NCBI GenBank assembly: GCA_937975525.1 | Contig: CALJUJ010000152.1 | Location: 1 to 5,543, forward strand | Direction of reading: 5' to 3' | From: an uncultured bacterium | GTDB taxonomy: Bacteria > Desulfobacterota > Binatia > HRBIN30 | Length of the DNA: 5,543 bases | Shown here: positions 1-4,770 of the stretch, piece after piece | Numbering within the stretch: the first letter of the stretch is position 1 | Layout: every line of letters begins with the position of its first letter | The notes under the pieces: model-generated | Seen by the model: only the letters and a program-made list of their open reading frames with translations | What the model was told of the DNA's origin: nothing | Database searches by the model: none | Position numbers and translations under genes: made by a program

Positions 1-174
1 ACCGGCAGCGCCGTGGTGCTGAACACGAGCTTCAACCGCCACGAGGAACCGATCGTCCGCACTCCCGCCGAAGCGCTTGCAACCTTCGCGGCCGCGCGAC
101 TCGACGGTCTCGCTCTCGGCCCGTTCTGGGTCGAGCCGCGTCGTCAGCGCGCGACTCCGAGTCCGGCCAGGTAG
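1..174 (+). CDS. Carbamoyltransferase, NodU/CmcH family (C-terminal end only)
   Basis: Only the last 57 codons and the TAG stop are present; the 5' part lies left of the window. The translated end contains VVLNTSFN (residues 5-12 of the visible part), then EEPIV and TPAEAL, followed by LDGLALGPFWVE. This is the conserved tail of the Carbamoyltrans_C domain found in NodU, CmcH and TobZ-type O-carbamoyltransferases. Known family members move the carbamoyl group of carbamoyl phosphate, through carbamoyl-adenylate, onto a hydroxyl of a sugar or natural product in the cytoplasm. Full-length members are usually around 550-620 residues, so about a tenth of the protein is visible. The neighbouring sugar genes suggest a sugar or nucleotide-sugar acceptor, but that is inference. 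The gene converges on the WbuC-like gene and the two coding ends overlap by 31 bp. A tail of roughly 10 residues rich in Arg, Pro and Ala follows the domain and lies mostly in this overlap. Confidence 0.85.
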   Translation, partial: TGSAVVLNTSFNRHEEPIVRTPAEALATFAAARLDGLALGPFWVEPRRQRATPSPAR

Positions 175-647
175 CGGGCGATCGCGTCGGCATCGCCTTC
201 CTCGGGGCTCCACGGCGCCCAGCGGTTGGCCTCGTCGCGTCGGAAGGGCCCCGCCATCGTCTCGTAGAAAACCACTTGCGGGGTTCGGCAAACCGGCATG
301 TGCCACTGACCGGGACCGATCCATAGAGTGAATGGCTTGCCACTGCCGCGGGCCGCCAGCTCGACGACCCGTGCCACGCTTCCGGATTCGTCGAACACGT
401 AGACACCGAGAGCGCCATCGAGCACGACGCAGCACGAAGCGGTCTCGTGGGCATGGGGCCGCGAGTAGTTGTCGCGACAGTGAACGATGATCATCTCCTG
501 CACCGGGTCGTCGGAGCTGCGATGCAAGCAAAGCCGGTAGCGCCGATGCGGCGCTGTCAGCGCACGGCGCTTGAGCTCGACGAGCGTGTCTTCGTCGACG
601 GCGAGCACGTCGGCATCGTGGAAGAGGGCCTGGTCTGTCACGCGCAT
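144..647 (-). CDS. wbuC: WbuC-family cupin-fold metalloprotein
   Basis: This 167-residue protein has the layout of WbuC-family cupins. It has an N-terminal MRVTDQALF segment, a cupin motif 1 region with RPHAH (His65, His67), and a motif 2 region with PGQWHMPV (Pro112, Gly113, His116). It ends with the family's GPF (133-135) and APWSPEEG (144-151). WbuC genes occur in O-antigen and other polysaccharide clusters, but no reaction is firmly assigned. The three His residues are probable metal ligands. The Glu usually found a few residues after the second His seems absent: Ser71-Cys72-Cys73 lies there, and Glu68 follows His67 directly. The ATG at 647 was chosen over an in-frame start at 767 because it has AGGAG at 655-659, seven bases upstream, and because it overlaps the aminotransferase stop as TGATG. 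The longer version would add an Arg-rich 40-residue shadow of the aminotransferase. It is the last gene of the minus-strand operon, with no signal peptide or membrane segment. Confidence 0.88.
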   Translation of the reverse strand: MRVTDQALFHDADVLAVDEDTLVELKRRALTAPHRRYRLCLHRSSDDPVQEMIIVHCRDNYSRPHAHETASCCVVLDGALGVYVFDESGSVARVVELAARGSGKPFTLWIGPGQWHMPVCRTPQVVFYETMAGPFRRDEANRWAPWSPEEGDADAIARYLAGLGVAR

Positions 648-1762
648 CACGATTCTCCTGCGAGTCCGAGCGCCTGGCCGACGGTCGCCAGCGCGCGCAG
701 CGTCCGCTCGATGTGCGCATCGGGCTGGTCGGGCCCGCTCGGAAGAGTCACCCCCGTCGCGGCCCAACTCGTGGCGCGTGGGAAGTCCCCCTCGTCGCGC
801 AGGTGGGGCGACGCGGCGAGACAGGGATGAAACGGCTTCGCCTCGACACCGTGGTCGCGCAGCGCCCGGACGACCTCGTCGCGGCGCTGCGCTCGCGCCT
901 CGGTCCAGAGCGGCAACTCACCGCGTTCGACGTGTACGTCGACGAGATCGATCCACGGAAGCCCGCGCAGCCCGGCCCGGTACGCAGCGTACACCCGGCG
1001 GACGCCGGCGATCTTCGCGTCGACGCGTTCGAGCTGGGCGAGTGCCACGGCCGCTTGCAAATCGGCGAGGCGGAAGTTGCCACCGATTTCCGGAAAGACA
1101 TTGCGCGCGATCGACACGGTTCCGTGGTTGCGCAGACGGCGCAGCCGCTCGCCGAGCTGCGCGTCGCGGGTCGCGACGAAACCGCCTTCGCCGGCGGTGA
1201 CGAGCTTGGTGATGCCGAGCGAGAAGGTGGCGAGATCGCCTTCGCCGCCGAGGCATCCATGCGTCCCGTGCGAGCACAGCGCTTGCGCGCAGTCTTCGAT
1301 GACCCGCGCGCCGACGCGCCCCGCGACTTCGCGCGTCGCGCCGACGTCGGCGGCTCGTCCGTTGAGGTGAACGACGACGATCGCCCGAGTGCGCTCGCCG
1401 ACGACCGCCGCGAGCGCATCGGTGTCCACCAGTGGCCGGTCGGCCCGCACGTCGACGAGGCGTACACGTGCACCGAGCAAGAGCGCCGCATGGGCGGGAG
1501 CAATGAAGGTGAGGGCGGGCACGACGACTTCGGTCCCGGGACCGACACCGCACGCCAGCATCGCCAGCACCAATCCCATGCTGCCGCTGGTGGTGGAGAC
1601 GACGTGCGGCAGATCGATCCGGGCGGCGAGCGCCGCCTCCAGATCGGCGCACAGCGGGCCGTGGTGCACGTGCCGATCGCGGATGGCGCGGCTGACCGCC
1701 TCGATCTCGGCGTCACCGAGATCGGTCCGCCACCACGGAACCGAGATGCTCTCAGTCGCCAC
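647..1762 (-). CDS. DegT/DnrJ/EryC1/StrS-family PLP-dependent sugar aminotransferase
   Basis: This 371-residue protein has the usual length of the family, whose members transfer an amino group, normally from glutamate, to a keto group on a nucleotide-linked sugar. Visible landmarks in order: PHVVSTTSGSMGL (52-64, phosphate-binding region, more often TSGTAAL), VVVPALTFIA (79-88), VHLNGRAADV (131-140), IEDCAQAL (155-162, with Asp157 expected to contact the PLP ring nitrogen), FSLGITKLVTAGEGG (180-194, with Lys186 as the internal aldimine Lys) and GGNFRLADLQAAVALAQL (227-244). Lys186 argues against the His-containing dehydratase branch (ColD type). Asn134 sits where HLYG proteins have Tyr. The GTG start is supported by GGAGG at 1769-1773, six bases upstream. 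The start lies 11 bp inside the glycosyltransferase gene and the stop overlaps the cupin start, so coupled translation is likely. Position of amination and nucleotide carrier cannot be told. No stop or frameshift is seen. Confidence 0.93.
   Translation of the reverse strand: MATESISVPWWRTDLGDAEIEAVSRAIRDRHVHHGPLCADLEAALAARIDLPHVVSTTSGSMGLVLAMLACGVGPGTEVVVPALTFIAPAHAALLLGARVRLVDVRADRPLVDTDALAAVVGERTRAIVVVHLNGRAADVGATREVAGRVGARVIEDCAQALCSHGTHGCLGGEGDLATFSLGITKLVTAGEGGFVATRDAQLGERLRRLRNHGTVSIARNVFPEIGGNFRLADLQAAVALAQLERVDAKIAGVRRVYAAYRAGLRGLPWIDLVDVHVERGELPLWTEARAQRRDEVVRALRDHGVEAKPFHPCLAASPHLRDEGDFPRATSWAATGVTLPSGPDQPDAHIERTLRALATVGQALGLAGES
655..659 (-). promoter_or_regulatory. Ribosome binding site of the WbuC-like gene
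   Basis: On the minus strand this reads AGGAG, seven bases before the ATG at 647 and inside the last codons of the aminotransferase gene. It decides between this start and the upstream in-frame start at 767, which would give an N-terminal extension unlike the family. Confidence 0.75.
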
Positions 1763-2561
1763 CGCGGCCCTCCCAGCGACGGATGCCGACGACGCGTACG
1801 TCCCAAACGACGCGCAGGAAGAAGGCAGCGACGCCGATCACGTTGCGCCAACGAAAGGCCTTCGAGTGCCCGGCCTCGCGCTTGAAGTCGTCGACCACGC
1901 CGACTTCGACGTAGCTGCACCCGGCCTTGATCATCTTGATCAAGGCCTCGGCCTGGAACGCGTAGGAATCGGTGCGGACGGCGACGTGCCGGGCGGCGGC
2001 GGTCTCGCACAACACGAGGTGGGTGTACTGGCGCAAATCGAGGCCGAAGATCAGGTTTAGGGTGGCGCAGAACGCCCGCGATATGGCGCGGCGCAAGCGG
2101 GTCCGCTCGTGCTGATTCGCGGCGTAGGGCACGACCAGATCCGCCTCGCCGCAGTGGGAGAAGATGCGATCGAGGGCCTCGCGCGGCGTCGCCCCCTTGC
2201 CGTCGACCCACATGAAGTGCCGCATGCGGGCGCGCTCGAGACCGCGGCGCAACACGCCGCCGATACTCTGCGGGGTCGCGTGGTGGAACGCCACGACGCC
2301 CTCGATCTCCGCAGCCAGCCGCTCGGCGATGGCGCCGGTGGCATCGGTGCTGCCATCGTCGTAGACGAGCAACTCCCACTCGGCGAACCAGTCGCGCAGG
2401 GCGGAGACGGTGGTGCGTACGGACCCTTCGAGTTCCTCTTCCTCGTTCAGTGCGGGCAGCACGACCGTGATCGACCGTGCGAGCTGGCGCGGCTGTGGAT
2501 CTTGCGCTTGCGTCGGAATCGCCTCCCGGAGGCCGCTGCCTCCGAGCCGGTGTGTAGCCAA
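1752..2561 (-). CDS. Glycosyltransferase family 2 (GT-A fold)
   Basis: This 269-residue protein begins its GT-A fold with SITVVLPALNEEEEL (30-44), followed by ELLVYDDGSTDATG (63-76), the nucleotide-binding region of GT2 enzymes. Ser99-Ile-Gly-Gly-Val-Leu-Arg-Arg-Gly matches the region before strand 4. HFMWVDGKGATP (115-126) sits where a DxD motif is expected, but reads Asp120-Gly-Lys122. A conserved-looking SYAFQAEALIKMIKAG (199-214, Glu205) could carry the catalytic base. Residues 238-258 are aromatic and hydrophobic and may form a membrane-associated helix, though no clear transmembrane span or signal peptide is present. It probably transfers an activated sugar to a lipid carrier or growing glycan at the inner face of the membrane; donor and acceptor are unknown. 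The start is TTG at 2561, the only usual start codon in the frame after the stop at 2574-2576. It has no clear Shine-Dalgarno site, and about 29 residues precede the fold. It is first in the minus-strand operon and its end overlaps the aminotransferase start by 11 bp. Confidence 0.88.
   Translation of the reverse strand: MATHRLGGSGLREAIPTQAQDPQPRQLARSITVVLPALNEEEELEGSVRTTVSALRDWFAEWELLVYDDGSTDATGAIAERLAAEIEGVVAFHHATPQSIGGVLRRGLERARMRHFMWVDGKGATPREALDRIFSHCGEADLVVPYAANQHERTRLRRAISRAFCATLNLIFGLDLRQYTHLVLCETAAARHVAVRTDSYAFQAEALIKMIKAGCSYVEVGVVDDFKREAGHSKAFRWRNVIGVAAFFLRVVWDVRVVGIRRWEGRGGD
1768..1774 (-). promoter_or_regulatory. Ribosome binding site of the aminotransferase gene
   Basis: On the minus strand this reads GGGAGGG, close to the ideal Shine-Dalgarno sequence, five bases before the GTG at 1762. 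It lies within the last codons of the glycosyltransferase gene and is the main reason for accepting GTG as the start. Confidence 0.7.
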
Positions 2562-2636
2562 GCACCGGGAGATTTACCAGTTGGCGCGTACGGCTTTCGG
2601 TCGCCCGCGCCGCCGGGCTAAGATCGACGGCGAAGT
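2562..2636. promoter_or_regulatory. Divergent intergenic region with promoters for both operons
   Basis: This 75-bp gap is the only sizeable non-coding stretch in the window and must hold, or lie near, the start signals for both divergent operons unless transcription enters from inside the genes. On the plus strand TAAGAT at 2619-2624 resembles a sigma-70 -10 box (4 of 6 consensus positions). A weak TTTCGG lies at 2595-2600 with an 18-bp spacer. The -10 box ends 12 bases before the ATG at 2637, which would give a leader of only about six bases and fits the absence of a clear Shine-Dalgarno site. For the minus strand, an A/T-rich patch at 2571-2576 (GTAAATC read on that strand) is the best -10 region, but it matches consensus poorly. 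A short inverted repeat, GCCCG at 2603-2607 and CGGGC at 2614-2618, lies between them. The location is solid; the exact boxes are guesses. Confidence 0.4.
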
Positions 2637-4163
2637 ATGAATTCCGCCGACAAGATACGACCGCTGCGGTCGCTCCCGGACCGACTCGACCCTCTGCGCC
2701 GGGAAGGCAAGCACATCGTGCTCTGCCACGGTGTCTTCGACCTGTTGCACATCGGCCACATTCGCCACCTCAGTCGCGCTCGCACGCAAGGCGATGTCCT
2801 GGTCGTCACCGTCACCCCCGACCGCTGGGTGAACAAGGGACCGAGCCGCCCCGCGTTCGCCGAGGACCTGCGTTTGGAGGCCATCGCCGCGCTCGCCGAG
2901 GTCGACTTCGTCGCGCTCAACGAATGGCCGACGGCCGAGGAAACCATCGCGCTGCTGAAGCCCGACGTCTACGTGAAGGGCGGCGAGTACCGCGACGAGG
3001 ACCGCGACGTCACCGGTGGAATCGCCCGCGAGCGGCAGGCGGTCGAAGCCGCCGGCGGCCGCATCGCGTTCACCGACGAGATCACCTTCAGCTCGTCGAG
3101 CTTGATCAACGCGTACCTCCCGGCCTTGTCGGAAGAGGCACGCTCCTTCCTCAGCGGATTCGCGGCGCGCCACTCGGCTGCCGACGTCGTTGCCCGCCTC
3201 GACGCCGCACGCGACCTGAAGGTGCTGGTCGTCGGCGAGACGATCATCGACGAGTATCAATACTGCGCCGCGATCGGAAAATCGTCGAAGGCGCCGGCGT
3301 TGGTCGCGCGCACGGAATCGATGGAGCGATTCGCCGGAGGGATCCTCGCCGTGGCCAACCACCTCGCCGATTTTTGCGGCGAGGTGTCGGTGCTCACCCA
3401 GCTCGGCGCATCGTCGAGCCACGAGGCTTTCGTCCGCGAGCAGCTCGACTCGCGCATCGAGCCGGTGCTGCTCGAGCGTCGCGACGCGCCGACCATCGTC
3501 AAGCGGCGCTTCGTCGAGTCGTACTTCTTCACCCCGATGTTCGAGCTCTACGAGATCAACGACGAGTCGCTGCACCCGGACGACGACAATCGCCTGTGCG
3601 ACGCACTGCTCGAGCGCTGCCCCAAGGTCGATCTCGTCGTCGTCGTCGACTACGGCCACAGCATGCTGACGTCGAATGCCGTCGACGTCCTTTGCGGCGA
3701 ATCCCGTTTCCTGGCGATGAACGCGCAGGCAAACGCCGGCAATCGGGGGTACCATCGCCTCTCGAAGTACCCGCGTGCGGATTACGTGTGCGCCGCCGAG
3801 CACGAGCTCTTCCTCGAGGCTCGCGACTGGCGCGGCGACCTCCACCCGATCCTGGTCGACGTCGCCGCTCGCCTCTCCTGCCCGCGCATCGTCGTCACGT
3901 GCGGCAAGCGCGGCGCGCTGGCCTACGGCGCCGACGAGGGCTTTCTCGAGACTCCGGCAATGGCCGCGAAGGTCGTCGACCGCGTCGGCGCCGGCGATGC
4001 GTTCCTCGCCGCGACCGCTCCGTTGGTCGCGACCGGGGCGCCGTTCGACCTCGTCGCCTTCGTCGGCAACGTCGCCGGCGCCGAGGCGGTCGCCACCGTC
4101 GGCCACCGCCGCTACCTGCGGCGCGATGCGTTCGCCAAACACATCCAAGCGCTACTGAGCTGA
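2637..4163 (+). CDS. Bifunctional sugar nucleotidyltransferase-PfkB kinase, HldE-like with reversed domain order
   Basis: This 508-residue fusion joins two catalytic domains. Residues about 25-160 form a cytidylyltransferase-like domain with CHGVFDLLHIGHIRHL (30-45, nucleotide-binding HIGH at 38-41), VKGGEY (113-118) and FSSSSLIN (151-158, the equivalent of the STTxII segment). Residues about 194-500 form a PfkB/ribokinase-type sugar kinase with VLVVGETIIDEY (196-207, substrate Asp205), FAGGILAVANHLA (232-244) and DRVGAGDAF (448-456, catalytic base Asp454). HldE/RfaE of the ADP-heptose pathway has the same two activities: it phosphorylates heptose 7-phosphate at C1 and later makes ADP-heptose, but carries the kinase first. 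Here the order is swapped. The GmhA-like gene 22 bp downstream supports a heptose or similar C7 sugar substrate, although the nucleotide and sugar are not proven. The ATG at 2637 lacks a clear Shine-Dalgarno site and may be leaderless. It is probably cytoplasmic and is first in the plus-strand operon. Confidence 0.9.
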   Translation: MNSADKIRPLRSLPDRLDPLRREGKHIVLCHGVFDLLHIGHIRHLSRARTQGDVLVVTVTPDRWVNKGPSRPAFAEDLRLEAIAALAEVDFVALNEWPTAEETIALLKPDVYVKGGEYRDEDRDVTGGIARERQAVEAAGGRIAFTDEITFSSSSLINAYLPALSEEARSFLSGFAARHSAADVVARLDAARDLKVLVVGETIIDEYQYCAAIGKSSKAPALVARTESMERFAGGILAVANHLADFCGEVSVLTQLGASSSHEAFVREQLDSRIEPVLLERRDAPTIVKRRFVESYFFTPMFELYEINDESLHPDDDNRLCDALLERCPKVDLVVVVDYGHSMLTSNAVDVLCGESRFLAMNAQANAGNRGYHRLSKYPRADYVCAAEHELFLEARDWRGDLHPILVDVAARLSCPRIVVTCGKRGALAYGADEGFLETPAMAAKVVDRVGAGDAFLAATAPLVATGAPFDLVAFVGNVAGAEAVATVGHRRYLRRDAFAKHIQALLS

Positions 4164-4172
4164 TGCGCACGC

Positions 4173-4177
4173 GGGAG
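4173..4177 (+). promoter_or_regulatory. Ribosome binding site of the SIS-domain gene
   Basis: GGGAG lies eight bases before the ATG at 4186, in the 22-bp gap after the kinase fusion. It supports this ATG as the start and independent initiation of the isomerase gene within the operon. Confidence 0.7.
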
Positions 4178-4185
4178 ACGAGACC

Positions 4186-4770
4186 ATGACACAGCCGGCG
4201 AGCATGTATTTCGCCAACGTGGCGCGCCTCCTCGCGGCGATGGAGGTCACCGACACAGCCGGCGCCCCGGTCGCCCTCGACAGTGGCGCCGAGGACGTCG
4301 CCCGAACCATTCTCGGCGTCCGCGCCGCAGCCAAGAAGGTCATCCTCATCGGCAACGGGGGGAGCGCTTCGATCGCCGGCCACATGGAGATGGATCTCTG
4401 CAATCGAGTCGGCGTGCGGGCGATCGTCTTCAACGATCCGCCCGTGCTCACGGCGCTCGCCAACGACCACGGCTACGAGTCGGCGTTCGCACGAATGGTG
4501 CGCCTGTGGTCCGAGCCCGGCGACTGCGTCATCGCGATCAGCAGCTCCGGTCGCTCGCCGAACATCCTGCGCGGCGTCGAGGCGGCGCGCGACCGCGCCT
4601 GTACCGTGGTGACGTTCTCCGGTTTCTCCCCGGACAATCCCTTGCGCGGACGCGGTGATCGCAACTTCTACGTTGCCTCGTCCGACTACGGCGAGGTCGA
4701 AGTCGCCCATCACTCGCTCGGCCACTTCCTCACCGACCACGCAGCATCGACCGAGCTGTCAGGGCGATGA
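4186..4770 (+). CDS. SIS-domain phosphosugar isomerase, GmhA-like (phosphoheptose isomerase type)
   Basis: This 194-residue protein matches the length and layout of GmhA, which converts sedoheptulose 7-phosphate to D-glycero-D-manno-heptose 7-phosphate. Visible are VILIGNGGSASIAGHMEMDL (52-71, phosphate-binding loop and following helix), LANDHGYE (91-98), ISSSGRSPNI (118-127, the second phosphate-binding loop) and DYGEVEVAHHSLGHFL (167-182, where GmhA carries its catalytic His; His175 or His176 here). When the first motif is aligned with E. coli GmhA, the catalytic Glu65 position falls on Asp70; Glu68 lies two residues before. That points to a GmhA-related subfamily, so the exact substrate is uncertain. 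Context strongly favours a sugar-activation role: the HldE-like fusion precedes it and a nucleotide-sugar SDR follows with an ATGA overlap. Known GmhA enzymes are cytoplasmic tetramers. Other possible roles include isomerising a different ketose phosphate or binding a phosphosugar without catalysis. Confidence 0.87.
   Translation: MTQPASMYFANVARLLAAMEVTDTAGAPVALDSGAEDVARTILGVRAAAKKVILIGNGGSASIAGHMEMDLCNRVGVRAIVFNDPPVLTALANDHGYESAFARMVRLWSEPGDCVIAISSSGRSPNILRGVEAARDRACTVVTFSGFSPDNPLRGRGDRNFYVASSDYGEVEVAHHSLGHFLTDHAASTELSGR

Noticed and set aside
177..197. Hairpin GGCGAT / ATCGCC with a 9-base loop just after the carbamoyltransferase stop, considered as a terminator.
   Set aside because: The stem is only six pairs, no T-run follows on either strand, and it lies inside the coding sequence of the cupin gene.
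645..767. Longer start for the WbuC-like protein at 767.
   Set aside because: It would add 40 Arg/Ala-rich residues that overlap the aminotransferase gene; the ATG at 647 has a good ribosome binding site and gives the normal family N-terminus.
713..1885. A 390-codon plus-strand frame opposite the aminotransferase gene.
   Set aside because: The opposite strand carries a complete PLP aminotransferase with the catalytic Lys; this frame shows only antisense-type Arg/Asp/Ala-rich sequence.
748..2565. A 605-codon minus-strand frame across the glycosyltransferase and aminotransferase genes.
   Set aside because: It is an out-of-frame reading of two real genes, with Arg/Ser/Pro-rich low-complexity composition and no family motif.
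2603..2618. Inverted repeat GCCCG / CGGGC in the divergent gap, considered as an operator.
   Set aside because: Five-base GC-only arms are common by chance in DNA of this composition; mentioned only as part of the intergenic region.
3634..3650. Run of GTC repeats resembling a microsatellite.
   Set aside because: It encodes a Val-rich beta strand (VVVVD) of the kinase domain in frame and reflects codon preference.
2574..4148. A 524-codon open frame on the minus strand, antisense to the kinase fusion gene.
   Set aside because: It has no recognisable motifs, while the plus strand over the same bases encodes two clear catalytic domains. Long antisense frames are expected in GC-rich coding DNA.
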